From: JAHBNG01 sp039028975
GTDB lineage: Bacteria > Chloroflexota > Anaerolineae > Caldilineales > Caldilineaceae
NCBI GenBank assembly: GCA_039028975.1
Contig: JBCCHB010000001.1
Coordinates: forward strand, 62,001 to 126,000
Length of the DNA: 64,000 nt
Direction of reading: 5' to 3'
Below are positions 42,849-52,477 of the stretch, in pieces. Numbering within the stretch: the first letter of the stretch is position 1; each line of letters starts with the position of its first letter. The notes under the pieces were generated by a model. That model was not told where the DNA came from. It did not search any database and was given only the letters and a program-made list of their open reading frames with translations. Made by a program: the position numbers and the translations under genes.

Positions 42849-44492
42849 CTATTTCAGCTTCAAACCGCGGAAGGTAAACCAACCATCTGCACGGGGTGTC
42901 CAGTCAAACTCGTCGCTGATGCCGATGACGTTGTCAATCTCATAGAGCGTAACGGTGGAGGCGTAGTCGATGTAGAAACCCCACCAGTCCTCCCACAGAG
43001 CTAGTCGTGCATCTGGATCCACGGTGGCCATAATCTCCTTGCCCAGGGCATCCCACTCTTCGACACAGACGTTGTAGTTGGCCTGCTGCCACTCGCAGGT
43101 ATAGAAGAGCGGCGTCAACGAGGGTCCACAACCCAGCGTAATCATCATCATGTCGCGGTTGTTGCCAGGACGGCCAATCTGCTCAGAGAAGGCGGAACCA
43201 TCCAGGATGTTGAGTTCCACTTCAAAGCCCACCTCTTCCAGCATGACCGTCAAGACCTCTGCCACCTCTTTTTCCCCGCCAAATTGGAAGGCTGGCGTGT
43301 CGAAGAAGACCTTAGGCTTGTTGCCACCATCGGGATCATAACCAGCCGCAGCAATCAGCTCCTTGGCTAGTTCTGGGTCATACCACTCATCAGCAACCTC
43401 GGTGCCAGCATATTTGTCGGCAAAGCCTTCAGGATAGTAAGCACAGGCGCGGATGAGACGTGGCTCGGCAGCACCCTGAACATCGGCCAGCAGCGTGCGG
43501 TCTAGCGCATGACTGATTGCCTGACGAATGTTATTGTCCAACGTTGTTGGCTGGTAGTCGGGGTAGGTTTCGGCCATCGCGCCGGAGTCGGTCTCGGCAC
43601 GCAGATAGAGATGGTGCATGCGGTTGGCGGTGGAGCGGACTAGGCCAACGCCATCAGCGCCTTCGATGCGTTCACGCTCGGGCTGGGGAATGGTTGGGAT
43701 CATATCAACCTGACCCGCCAGCAAGGCTGCCACCTGGCTTGACTGCTCCGGGATCACCTGATAGATAACTCGGCCAACCTCTTGCGGGCCATCCCAATAC
43801 TCGTCCCAAGATTCGAAAACGTAGCGGTCGCTTTCGGTAAACTCAGCGAGCTTGTAGGGACCGGAGCCGACTGGATTCTTGGCAAATTCCTCTTCGCCCA
43901 CCTCTTCGATGTAATCAGGTGGCAGAAGTTGACAGCCGTTGAAGCTAACATCATATTCGAAGTAAGCGTGGGGGCCGTCGGTGATCACGTCCACGGTCCA
44001 TTCATCGACGATCACAACATCAGAAATAAACTGCCACTGAGGCTGGACCATAAAGTCTTCGCGGGTGCGGGTGCGGTCGATATTCCACTTGACGGCTTCG
44101 GCATCCAGCGGCTCGCCATTCTGGAAGGTGTTGCCCTCGCGCAGGTAGAAGCGCCAAGTCGTCTCGTCGATATTTTCCCAGCTTTCTGCCGCTTGGGGTA
44201 CATAGCCCGAACCATCTGCCGCACGCCAGATCAGGCAGTCGTAGAGCAGATTGGTTAGCCAGTGGGTCGAGCCAAACCAGGTGACCGGCGCATCCATGGT
44301 GCGGATGGGCCCAGGGTGAGCGAAGACAAACTCGACGACGCCGTCATCTTCAGCCATTGCTTCCTCGGCAGCCGGTTCCGCCTCCATCTCTCCACCAGTC
44401 GCCGGTGCGTCAGTTGGGACAGCACAAGCTGCCAGCAGCAGGCCAGCCAGAATCAGCCAGAACAAGAGCATAGTTTTCGATTGTTTGAACAT
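42849..44492 (-). CDS. oligopeptide ABC transporter solute-binding lipoprotein (system 3)
   Basis: 547 residues, solute-binding family 5. Lipid-site C23 after LLLAAC, then a Glu/Ala-rich linker (residues 25-50). The motif WRFYLREGNTFQNGEPL and the C-terminal Cys pairs (GCGPSL and FYTCEW) are visible; the cysteines could form disulfides outside the membrane. Heads a three-gene transporter set with no ATPase. Confidence 0.9.
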   Translation of the reverse strand: MFKQSKTMLLFWLILAGLLLAACAVPTDAPATGGEMEAEPAAEEAMAEDDGVVEFVFAHPGPIRTMDAPVTWFGSTHWLTNLLYDCLIWRAADGSGYVPQAAESWENIDETTWRFYLREGNTFQNGEPLDAEAVKWNIDRTRTREDFMVQPQWQFISDVVIVDEWTVDVITDGPHAYFEYDVSFNGCQLLPPDYIEEVGEEEFAKNPVGSGPYKLAEFTESDRYVFESWDEYWDGPQEVGRVIYQVIPEQSSQVAALLAGQVDMIPTIPQPERERIEGADGVGLVRSTANRMHHLYLRAETDSGAMAETYPDYQPTTLDNNIRQAISHALDRTLLADVQGAAEPRLIRACAYYPEGFADKYAGTEVADEWYDPELAKELIAAAGYDPDGGNKPKVFFDTPAFQFGGEKEVAEVLTVMLEEVGFEVELNILDGSAFSEQIGRPGNNRDMMMITLGCGPSLTPLFYTCEWQQANYNVCVEEWDALGKEIMATVDPDARLALWEDWWGFYIDYASTVTLYEIDNVIGISDEFDWTPRADGWFTFRGLKLK

Positions 44493-44671
44493 ACATTCTC
44501 CTTCGTGTTAGTTTTGTTGGTACAAAAAATTTAGAAATTAACTTAGTAATGAACAGCCAGTGATGCATTCACTGAGAACTCGCCATTAAGGGCTCGTCAT
44601 GGTCCAGATTACGGAATTTTGCGAAGTTGTATAAGGGCGTTCAATGGCATCCATAAAAGGCTTGTTATTTG

Positions 44672-44680
44672 TGATATAAT
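44672..44680 (+). promoter_or_regulatory. extended -10 promoter candidate for the toxin-antitoxin pair
   Basis: TGATATAAT matches the extended -10 form TGnTATAAT and lies 45 bases before the antitoxin start codon. No good -35 box is at the usual distance, which an extended -10 can tolerate. Antitoxin autoregulation is expected for the family but no operator is obvious. Confidence 0.45.
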
Positions 44681-44725
44681 TACAGGCAACGAATTGCAAG
44701 CAGATTGACTATCGGAGGTGCAAGC

Positions 44726-45115
44726 ATGCAAATAACATTCACTTTATCAGAACCGATTGTGAACCTACTACAGCAAAAAGCTGATCGACTCAATGTCTCT
44801 TTTGAAGAATTCATCGAGAAAATTTTCCGTGATGCAGCAGCAGACCTGTCACGTGAAAACGTTCTCGCTTCTGACCATGACGAACCGTTACCATCGTTAG
44901 AAGAGGTTGTTGCCATGATCAAGGCGACGCCACCTAACCTCGACGCAATTGAGCCAGCCACTCAAACCATTGATGAATTCTTGGTCGAGCTTGAGGCAGA
45001 TCCGCCGGAACCCTCTGACATTACCCCAGACGAGTGGGATAAACTTTGGGCAGAATTTGAACTGGATTTAAAAGAACGTGATCTCGCACAAGATATGGCT
45101 GAAGGACGCTTCTAA
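44726..45115 (+). CDS. antitoxin of a VapBC-type module
   Basis: 129 residues from the ATG at 44726 (GGAGG 7 bases upstream). The N-terminal part (SEPIVNLLQQKADRLNVSFEEF) has the short helix-turn-helix-like pattern of ribbon-helix-helix antitoxins and the acidic C-terminal half (TPDEWDKLWAEFELDL) is of the kind that neutralises PIN toxins. It ends 5 bases before the PIN gene. Assigned mainly through that partner. Confidence 0.65.
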   Translation: MQITFTLSEPIVNLLQQKADRLNVSFEEFIEKIFRDAAADLSRENVLASDHDEPLPSLEEVVAMIKATPPNLDAIEPATQTIDEFLVELEADPPEPSDITPDEWDKLWAEFELDLKERDLAQDMAEGRF

Positions 45116-45120
45116 AATCA

Positions 45121-45525
45121 ATGGCCAGTTATCTATTTGATACCAATCATATTTCACCACTTGTCACGCCTGAACATAACTTACGCTCAATTTTTACTCA
45201 ACATAAAGTTGATGGTAAAGATTTCCATATTGCTTCTCCTGCGCTTGCAGAGATGCTATTTGGTATCCAGATGCTACCTCGTGTTAAGAGCAATCTCCGC
45301 GAATGGAAACGCTTTGAAAAGTTATTTACCTACCATTCAGTTGATAAACAAGACGCAGAATATGCAGGGACATTGCAAACGTCCCTACGCCAACAGGGTT
45401 GGCAGTTAGGGACTGTTGATGCCTTGATTGCGTCTGTTGCCCTCCGCTATGATTTAATTCTGCTGACCACAGATAACGATTACAGCGCTGTTCCTGGACT
45501 AATTTGCCAAAATTGGTTAAGTTGA
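45121..45525 (+). CDS. vapC: PIN-domain ribonuclease toxin, VapC-type
   Basis: 134 residues. Acidic PIN site: D7 (LFDTNH), E44 (LAEML), D100 (TVDAL) and D118/D120 (TTDND). VapC toxins cleave RNA, commonly tRNA or rRNA. It is the only plus-strand operon in the long minus-strand block, the normal look of a mobile toxin-antitoxin insertion. Confidence 0.85.
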   Translation: MASYLFDTNHISPLVTPEHNLRSIFTQHKVDGKDFHIASPALAEMLFGIQMLPRVKSNLREWKRFEKLFTYHSVDKQDAEYAGTLQTSLRQQGWQLGTVDALIASVALRYDLILLTTDNDYSAVPGLICQNWLS

Positions 45526-45546
45526 TAGCTTTTACTTGAGACGAGA

Positions 45547-46704
45547 CTACCCCTTATCCAGCCGCAGATAATATCGACTCGCCCCATGCGGCGACATCCG
45601 AACACCTCCATGCGGCGTGACTAAGAAATTGTCCGAAATCAAGAATCCACGGTCGTTTTCCAGCACGGTGCCAGGGTGAAACGACAAGACCATATTGGAC
45701 TCCAGCACAAAGTCTGGATCGGCCAGATTGCTCGGCCCATCGCTGCCGTCTAGCCCAGTACTGTGACAATCGGGCGTGTGCTTGCCATCTACTGGGAATC
45801 CTAACTCGCGCAGCGTCGCGTCATTGGCATCGCCGATCATGCGTAGCGTATTGCCGGACCTGGCCTGGGCGGATGAGGCATCCACAGCCTGCAAGTACCC
45901 ATCCAGCAGCGCCTGCACATCACTGGGCAGGTCAATAAACGAGAAGATGGTGGTCATCTCCAGCCAGTAACCCCACGGCGATTCGTAGACAATCTCAAAA
46001 TTGATGATGTCGTCCTCTTTCATGGTCAGATCTTTGGGCGTTGGCACCGTGTAGGGGGTGATGTCTAGCGAGACTTTGGTGCGCCCCCAAAAGGCACCAA
46101 AAGATTTGACGTAGCCTTCGGTGGCGGCGCAGGCATCCCAGTACCGTGCCCCGACATAGGCATGCTCCCGAAAGACGTCCAGGCTGGCATCCAAGATAGC
46201 CCCGTTCTGCTGAATGGCTTCCAGCTCAAAGGGGGTTTTGATGCGGCGGATGGCATTGTATTCGTCGGTCACTTCTACCATCTCGTAGCCTTCCAGCGCC
46301 GCAGAAAATTTGCCGTAGTCACCTACGCCCATCAGCTTGTTCATGTTGATCATGCCGATGCGTTTGCTAGATTCGGCATACTCTTTGGCTAACCCAGTGG
46401 TGCGGCCAATAATGTCACCAGGCGATTCAACCCGCGTTGGATTTGTCGTCGTCTCGTTGCGGGTCCAGACACCCTGATAAGAACTCCAGATGAGCGCCCA
46501 CGGATCGGGATCCTCGCTGCCCAGGACCACATAACCGGCCCCGCCCCACAGATGCGCGTTGGTGATATAGCGGATGGCCCCCAGCGATCCTGGCGCGCCC
46601 CCACCCAGGATGATGAGCGCCCCCAGATCCTTCTCTTTCATCATGGCCTGAATGCGCTCGATGCGGCGGGCGACATCTTTTTTGAGTGATTTATGCGTTA
46701 GCAT
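45547..46704 (-). CDS. M24 family peptidase-like protein (creatinase/prolidase/ectoine-hydrolase fold)
   Basis: 385 residues: creatinase N-domain (1-140) and pita-bread domain (150-385). Landmarks are RRIKTPFELEAIQQNGAI, then the region INFEIVYESPWGYWLEM, CHSTGLDG, SFHPGTVLE and VTPHGG. The two aspartates of the usual DxG…D metal motif are Glu-type or absent, so it departs from metal-dependent aminopeptidases and fits the metal-free hydrolase branch that includes creatinase and ectoine hydrolase. Two aspartoacylase-family genes lie directly upstream, recalling the ectoine hydrolase-deacetylase pair. Substrate unproven. Confidence 0.8.
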   Translation of the reverse strand: MLTHKSLKKDVARRIERIQAMMKEKDLGALIILGGGAPGSLGAIRYITNAHLWGGAGYVVLGSEDPDPWALIWSSYQGVWTRNETTTNPTRVESPGDIIGRTTGLAKEYAESSKRIGMINMNKLMGVGDYGKFSAALEGYEMVEVTDEYNAIRRIKTPFELEAIQQNGAILDASLDVFREHAYVGARYWDACAATEGYVKSFGAFWGRTKVSLDITPYTVPTPKDLTMKEDDIINFEIVYESPWGYWLEMTTIFSFIDLPSDVQALLDGYLQAVDASSAQARSGNTLRMIGDANDATLRELGFPVDGKHTPDCHSTGLDGSDGPSNLADPDFVLESNMVLSFHPGTVLENDRGFLISDNFLVTPHGGVRMSPHGASRYYLRLDKG

Positions 46705-46790
46705 TGTTATCTCCTTTTGTAAGGTGGAAAGGTGGAAGGTGGAAAGGTGACCGTTGCTAACCTCTTCAACCCTTCAACTCTTCCACCCTT
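46705..46790. repeat. GGTGGAAAGG phrase repeat
   Basis: AAGGTGGAAAGGTGGAAGGTGG on one half and complementary CTTCAACTCTTCCACCC on the other, filling the gap between the two genes. Confidence 0.5.
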
Positions 46791-47762
46791 TTACTCTTCA
46801 ACCAGATCGCCCAAAATCGCCAGCGTGGCATCCTCAGGCACCATGGGCCAGACGGCACCAGCATGGAGCATGATTCCAGCCTTGGGGGCCAAAAAGTCCT
46901 GGATTGTTTCGCCGCTATAGGGGTGACGCACATAGCCGATGGATTCACCCTCGGCTATCATCTGTCCCCGCTTCTCTTTGGCCATAAAGGTAAGGCCCCG
47001 TGCGCCCGATACCTTCAACACAGTGTGGGCTTCAATCACGGCCACTGAGTCAGCGTCAGATTCTGTCGCTCCTTCCATCATGCCCAGATGGCGCATGGCA
47101 TTCAAGACCGTGTTGCGGGTGCGGGCCACATTCTCATCCCGAAAGTCGCGCAAGCCCGGTCCGCCGCCGATCCACGCCGAGACGACCATCTTGCCATCTT
47201 CGGCCGCGGCCAAGGCCGTGGAATCATCTGTGGGCTGGCCGATGAGCACCTGAGGCAAGCCAACCGCCACCGCTAGTTCCTTGGATTTGTCCACCTCGCC
47301 CACTTTGTAGACACCCGCATAGCCGTAGTACCCCCACAGTGCGCCGCTGCGGATATCGATCACCGCATCGGCTGGGGCAACCACGTTGGCATAGTGAGTG
47401 GCAATTAGCTGTTCACTGACCGAACCATCCATGTCGCCGCGGCCCAAGGTGGTCAGATCCTTGTTGTCCCAAATGGCGTTGACCTGCTCAAACTCAAAGC
47501 CGGATGTGTTCAGCAGCGGGATGACGAGCAGAGTGCCTTTGATCTGGGCCGGATCAAGCTCATCAATCAGCTTAGGCAGGATCGACGCTGCCTCAAGTTC
47601 TAGCCCGCTCAACCCCGCCTGCACCAAAAGGGTCGGGCCATCCGATGCGCCAGCGATAATATGCAGCGGAATCTCCACATCGAACCCAGCATGGGTCGTG
47701 GCCGCTGGTAAAAAGCCAAACGCCTTTGTCCCTGGCGCGGCTTCGATTGTTCCGATTTTCAT
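46791..47762 (-). CDS. aspartoacylase/desuccinylase-fold paralogue lacking zinc ligands
   Basis: 323 residues, clearly homologous along its length to the neighbouring protein at 47774. The family zinc motif HG-x-E is SGLE here (S52 instead of His, E55 kept); the second His is R138 (VIDIRSGA against LDFHAGA), and the NRxFPG substrate motif is degraded to TTLGRG. It therefore probably cannot bind zinc and is a pseudoenzyme, perhaps a regulator or partner of the intact paralogue 11 bases upstream. Confidence 0.75.
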   Translation of the reverse strand: MKIGTIEAAPGTKAFGFLPAATTHAGFDVEIPLHIIAGASDGPTLLVQAGLSGLELEAASILPKLIDELDPAQIKGTLLVIPLLNTSGFEFEQVNAIWDNKDLTTLGRGDMDGSVSEQLIATHYANVVAPADAVIDIRSGALWGYYGYAGVYKVGEVDKSKELAVAVGLPQVLIGQPTDDSTALAAAEDGKMVVSAWIGGGPGLRDFRDENVARTRNTVLNAMRHLGMMEGATESDADSVAVIEAHTVLKVSGARGLTFMAKEKRGQMIAEGESIGYVRHPYSGETIQDFLAPKAGIMLHAGAVWPMVPEDATLAILGDLVEE

Positions 47763-47773
47763 CTTTCCTCCCC

Positions 47774-48808
47774 TTATTCAAAGGATATTGACAGATCCAT
47801 TGTGCGGCGGTCATCGACCCGATCCACCACCCCTAAAATACCGACCGATGTCGCGCCGATGGTGAGCCACTCCTGTCCGCTGGGGATCACAATCGCTTCT
47901 TGCGGGTTGCGCAGGTGGGCTAGCTCTTCACCTGTATAGGGATCGTGTAAGGTGCCATAGGCCTCGCCTTCTTTGACCAATTCGCCAAAGGCTTTGTGGC
48001 GGATAAAGAGGCCATCTACATCAGGCTTCCAAATGACGACCCCGGCATTGTAGACCGTGCATTCGGGGCCGTCGGCTTCATATTCGCCATCGATCATGCC
48101 CATGGCAATCAGGGTGTTCCACATGCCTCGCTCGGACACTTCTACATTCTCTTCACCATTTTTCATCCAGCCGGTGCCGCCCCCCAGTTCCATGGTGATC
48201 TGGCAAACACTAGCAGATTCGATGGCTTCCTTGGACTTGGATGCCCCAAAGGTGCCTGGCGGAAAAAAGCCCGCCGAATCCAGCCCAAAGGCCACCACTA
48301 ACTTGCGCCGCATGGCCTCGATTTCGGTCGGGTTGTCGGGATCGGCTTCGGCAGAGAAGAGCACGTAGCGTTCATAAGCTGTGCGTGCGCCCGCGTGAAA
48401 GTCGAGCATGACGTTGGCTTTGCGAACTACCTCTTCAAAGTAGACTGCGGCCACCTGATCCGATACGCTGCCGTTGGGGTTGCCGGGGAAGAGACGGCTG
48501 ATGTCCTTCTTATCGACCCGAGAACCGCGCTCGGCCAATTCAAAACCGACTCGATCCACCACCGGCACCGCAATCACGTTGCCCCGTAAAACCTTGGGGT
48601 CCAGCTTTTTGATGAAGTTGAGGATAGCGATTGTGCCGATGATCTCTGCACCGTGAATAGCCGCTTGTATCAAGAGTGTCGGTCCGGGTTCTGCCCCCAC
48701 AAAGAGGTGAATCGGTATGTCAGGGCTAAGTCCAGAACGAGACTTCGCGACCTTCAAATAGTCGAAGACGTACTCACCCGGTTTGGCTTCAATATCTCCT
48801 ATGCGCAT
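47774..48808 (-). CDS. succinylglutamate desuccinylase/aspartoacylase family deacylase
   Basis: 344 residues from the ATG at 48808 (GGAAG 6 bases upstream; the frame extends to 48841). Intact zinc site: H52 and E55 (IHGAE), H136 (LDFHAG), with DISRLFPG at 100-107. These enzymes hydrolyse N-acyl amino acids. Followed within 11 bases by its ligand-less paralogue and then by the M24 gene. Confidence 0.85.
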   Translation of the reverse strand: MRIGDIEAKPGEYVFDYLKVAKSRSGLSPDIPIHLFVGAEPGPTLLIQAAIHGAEIIGTIAILNFIKKLDPKVLRGNVIAVPVVDRVGFELAERGSRVDKKDISRLFPGNPNGSVSDQVAAVYFEEVVRKANVMLDFHAGARTAYERYVLFSAEADPDNPTEIEAMRRKLVVAFGLDSAGFFPPGTFGASKSKEAIESASVCQITMELGGGTGWMKNGEENVEVSERGMWNTLIAMGMIDGEYEADGPECTVYNAGVVIWKPDVDGLFIRHKAFGELVKEGEAYGTLHDPYTGEELAHLRNPQEAIVIPSGQEWLTIGATSVGILGVVDRVDDRRTMDLSISFE

Positions 48809-49032
48809 GTTGTTCTTCCTTCTGTTGTTTCGGTGCGGCATACTACAACGGATTTCAATAGGAACGGATTTAGTTCGTTTGTGCAGGCTCTTCCATCGAA
48901 CGGCCCGATTTGCAGACAGATTGTCCGCTATAATTCAGCAAGAAAACGTTATTCGCTGCTTTACTCATCGCTAACCCAAAATCAGTTGCTCTCCTAATCC
49001 GCTGTAGTTGTTTGTATTCCACGCACCACGTA

Positions 49033-51039
49033 TCACGTCAAATATCTCTCGAACCATCCCTGAATGCGCCGGATACGCTCAATCCGATTGCCGGGACGAC
49101 CACCGCGGGAGAGGCCATGGCTTTCGCCTTCAAAGATGACCAACTCAACCGTTCGCCCCAGCCAACGCAAAATGGCAAACAGCTCCTCGGCCTGGGAGAG
49201 CGGACAGCGGTGATCTTCATCACTATGGATGATGAGCAGCGGCGTCTCGATCTGCTCCGCATAGGCGATAGGCGACTGTCGCCAGCTTTCATCCAGGTTG
49301 ATCCACGGCGTCACCTTTGTCTCGCCAAAGGTGCATTCGGGGCCAATGTCCGACGTGCCAAAGAAGCTGATCTGGTTGACAATCGAGCGCTGGGTGACGG
49401 CAGCGGCAAAGCGATCCGAGTGGCCCACGATCCAGTTGGTCATAAAGCCACCACAGCTACCACCCGTCACACCCAGCCGATTGCCATCGATGTAAGGACG
49501 CTGGACCAACTCATCCACACCCAGCATGATTTCATCAAAATCGGTGCCGCCCTGATCACCCTCGCTGGCCTTGGTCCAGGCCTGCCCATACCCCGCGGTA
49601 GTGCCTCGCTGATTAAAGTAGGCAACCACAAAACCCGCATTGGCCAGGCACTGAAACTCATGGTTAAAGTCCCACGAGAACATGGAGCAGTGGACGTACA
49701 GGATGGTTGGATAGGCTTTGGTCTCGTCAAAGTCAGGCGGTTTGACAATCCATGCGTGGACCTTGCCATTCCCCAAACCATCATCTACCCCGTCATACCA
49801 GTACTCGGTCGGAGCCAGTAATTCAACATCGCCCAACCATGGATTGAGAGCCGTCATCTGCTGGCTCCCCCCATCCCGCCAGAGATAGATGTCGCCGGGG
49901 CTGGATGGGTCGGCTAGCCCATAGGCCACTCTATCGCTTGCGATGGGGCTATATTCGAAGACAACATTGCTGCCATCCACCAGCCGTTCCTGCGTGCCGT
50001 TGACATCAATGCGATAGAGATTGACGCCGCCCTGTTCGGTCAGCAGGAAGTAGATCCAGCGGTCGCCTAATGGCCAACGCACCGTGATGTTGGAAAGCCC
50101 TACTCGCTGATCCGCAACGGCATAGTTGCCCACCTCTTCTTTCATTTCAGGAGCCAGCGGACGAGCTGTTCCTGCCGCCACATTAGCCATATAGGGCGTC
50201 ATAAAATTGCGTCTATTGACCGGTTGTTGGAACGCGTGGCCCGCAAAGGCAATCGACCGATCGTCATCGCCCCAGGCCGGGCTGCGGCAGGCCCCCTGCC
50301 ACTCAGGTAAGAGAAGTTGCGGTCTCCCGTTGGGATAGTCGCAAACAAAGAGCTGCCCCTGGCCCAGTTCCGTATTCTGCTCACGTGCCAGCCCAATAAA
50401 GGCTAGCCTACCGCCGTGTTGACTCCACTTCGGCTCCGAATAGTCACACTCGCTGTCGGTCAATTGATGAAAAACCCCAGTTTCAAGCGCGAGCACCCAA
50501 ATCTGGCTGAAGCGGTCGTGGACCCAGCCGCCGCCATCCATCTTGTAGCGTAACCGTCGCACCACCTTGATGGTAGGGGCGGGAATGTTAGTGCGAATCC
50601 CCGGCTCATCAGGATGGCGAGAGGGTGTCCAACGCACGCCAACCAACTCGGTATCATTCGCCGACCAGTCCAACCCGCTCATGGGCATCTCGCCAGCCGG
50701 ATAAATAGTCACCGAATCGGCCGCACTGTGTAGCCCCTCAATCAGCGAGCAAACGTGGACGGCATTCGACTCGCCATCGGACCACGCATAGGCCAAGCGG
50801 CGCCCACCTCTGCTCCACGCCAGCGAGGACGCACGCCCATTGCCGGTGGTCAGCCGCACGGAACTCGGTTCATCGACCGCACGCACGTATAGGTGGGTGA
50901 TGTAGCCGTTACTTGACCCGTCTGGCTGCTTGACCGTATAGGCCAAATACCAACCCGTCGGGTCCAGCACCATCTCTTCGACCCAGCTAAATTTGAGCAA
51001 GTCCTCGGGGATTAGACTGCGTTGAATATTGTTGTTCAT
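49033..51039 (-). CDS. S9 family prolyl oligopeptidase/acylaminoacyl peptidase
   Basis: 668 residues from the ATG at 51039 (a start ten codons earlier is possible). N-terminal seven-bladed propeller (about 15-410) and C-terminal alpha/beta-hydrolase domain with S528 (GGSCGG), D607 (HSDED) and H641 (ESHGLS). The GGSCGG form instead of GGSYGG is a small variation. No signal peptide, so cytosolic. It would cut short imported peptides. Confidence 0.88.
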   Translation of the reverse strand: MNNNIQRSLIPEDLLKFSWVEEMVLDPTGWYLAYTVKQPDGSSNGYITHLYVRAVDEPSSVRLTTGNGRASSLAWSRGGRRLAYAWSDGESNAVHVCSLIEGLHSAADSVTIYPAGEMPMSGLDWSANDTELVGVRWTPSRHPDEPGIRTNIPAPTIKVVRRLRYKMDGGGWVHDRFSQIWVLALETGVFHQLTDSECDYSEPKWSQHGGRLAFIGLAREQNTELGQGQLFVCDYPNGRPQLLLPEWQGACRSPAWGDDDRSIAFAGHAFQQPVNRRNFMTPYMANVAAGTARPLAPEMKEEVGNYAVADQRVGLSNITVRWPLGDRWIYFLLTEQGGVNLYRIDVNGTQERLVDGSNVVFEYSPIASDRVAYGLADPSSPGDIYLWRDGGSQQMTALNPWLGDVELLAPTEYWYDGVDDGLGNGKVHAWIVKPPDFDETKAYPTILYVHCSMFSWDFNHEFQCLANAGFVVAYFNQRGTTAGYGQAWTKASEGDQGGTDFDEIMLGVDELVQRPYIDGNRLGVTGGSCGGFMTNWIVGHSDRFAAAVTQRSIVNQISFFGTSDIGPECTFGETKVTPWINLDESWRQSPIAYAEQIETPLLIIHSDEDHRCPLSQAEELFAILRWLGRTVELVIFEGESHGLSRGGRPGNRIERIRRIQGWFERYLT

Positions 51040-51472
51040 AAATAAGTTAGCAAGCGTGCAGGTTTGCATTCATGACAAGGTCCAAATTATGTCAAATTGA
51101 GCACGCACAGTTCAACGAAAGACGATTGAGCTGAAATGCTCATAGGTCGCAAGTCATGAGACATCCAGACATGACAGGAACGGGTTTAGGGACCGACAAA
51201 CAGGTTCCACAACAGCTGCTTTCGTGGTTAGCGCCGCACCTGTCATGTCGAGATCGTGGCCTGTGGAGTTCCAAGTACCCAAGAACTTCACCGACCGACA
51301 TGTCAGGTTGGGCGAGCATTCCTTGACAAGCATTTGCCCACAAATTTTCTCTGACTAACAACCCAACCTGACATGTCTCGACCCGACAACCCGCATGGTT
51401 AGAGCAGCTTTTCTATCCCATCGTCAGCATTTCATCCTGACAAGCTGACCGGCTGACAAGCTGACCGGCTGA
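51040..51472. repeat. palindrome-rich intergenic stretch
   Basis: GACATGTCAGGTTGGG (51297-51312) pairs exactly with CCCAACCTGACATGTC (51362-51377); further TGACATGTC-type half sites occur at 51172 and 51241. Near 51436-51475 the unit GCTGACAAGCTGACCG is repeated about 2.5 times. A 73-codon frame (51140-51361, minus) overlaps these repeats and is not supported. Confidence 0.55.
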
Positions 51473-52477
51473 CTAGCTTTCTGACAGCAGATCATCCACC
51501 GTCTTCTCGACTACACCGAAGAAGCAGCACCATTCCCCTTCTAGAACTGACGCCCGCGAACGCAGGCCAAAGACGACCCCAGCCTGAGGGGCGCGCACTT
51601 CAGCAATCACATCGCCGTAGAGGTTGTAGATTTGGCCTAGCAACGTGTCAGGTTCCAACTCCGTCTCGAAGGGCAGATCGGGGTTGCCTACATACATACC
51701 TGTGGCTGGCGCAAGTAGTGCAATCTGGTAGCCCTGTCGCCAACTGCTGGCGTAGGTTGCTTGGCCTTCGATCATCTTGTAGTGACGCATGACGTTGAGG
51801 TAGCCGTCGGCCAAATCCTGGGCAATATCGTGAAAATCTTTGGTCAGCAAACGGCAGTTGCCCCCCAATTCAACGGTGATGCCCCCTTTGCCCAAATTTC
51901 CCATCTGGGAGCTAGGATTGCCGCCGCCAGTAGGGCTGGCAAAGAGTAGCGACCACTTTTGTCCCATAGCCGCGCCCAACTCCATGCTTTCGGGGTTGGG
52001 TGCCGCAAAGATCATGTGGGCCAAATAGGAGTGTTCGCCGCCCGAGTGGATCGCGATCTGGAGATCGCAGCTCTCCTTCATGGTTGACCAATGGGCGTAG
52101 GCGAGCCGCTCGGTGGGATAGCCATCGGGCTTGCCCGGATAGCAGCGATTCATGTCGTAGGTGAAGGTGTCCAGCGGATCACCCCGCTCGCCAGCAGAGA
52201 AGGCCCCAACATTCATCACTGGGACAGCGACTACGGTGCCGCTCATCTTCTGCGGATCCAGCTTTTTCAAGGCCAAAAAGATGGAGAAGGGACCTTCTGG
52301 TTCATCACCGTGGGTGGCTCCGTTGAGCCAGAGGCACGGCCCATCCTTAACGCCACGGTAGACAATGATGGGCATCTCTCGCTCACGGCCATACATGTCA
52401 ACGCCGATGGGGATGCCGCCTCGCTTCATCTCGCCGGGCATGACGGATACGGTTCCAATGGTTAATGGCTCTGCCAT
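51473..52477 (-). CDS. succinylglutamate desuccinylase/aspartoacylase family deacylase
   Basis: 334 residues. Complete zinc and substrate motifs: THGDEPEG (about 54-61), YDMNRCYPG, and AIHSGG. More divergent from the 46.8-48.8 kb pair than those are from each other. ATG at 52477 follows AGGAGGAAT. Predicted zinc-dependent N-deacylase, cytosolic. Confidence 0.85.
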   Translation of the reverse strand: MAEPLTIGTVSVMPGEMKRGGIPIGVDMYGREREMPIIVYRGVKDGPCLWLNGATHGDEPEGPFSIFLALKKLDPQKMSGTVVAVPVMNVGAFSAGERGDPLDTFTYDMNRCYPGKPDGYPTERLAYAHWSTMKESCDLQIAIHSGGEHSYLAHMIFAAPNPESMELGAAMGQKWSLLFASPTGGGNPSSQMGNLGKGGITVELGGNCRLLTKDFHDIAQDLADGYLNVMRHYKMIEGQATYASSWRQGYQIALLAPATGMYVGNPDLPFETELEPDTLLGQIYNLYGDVIAEVRAPQAGVVFGLRSRASVLEGEWCCFFGVVEKTVDDLLSES

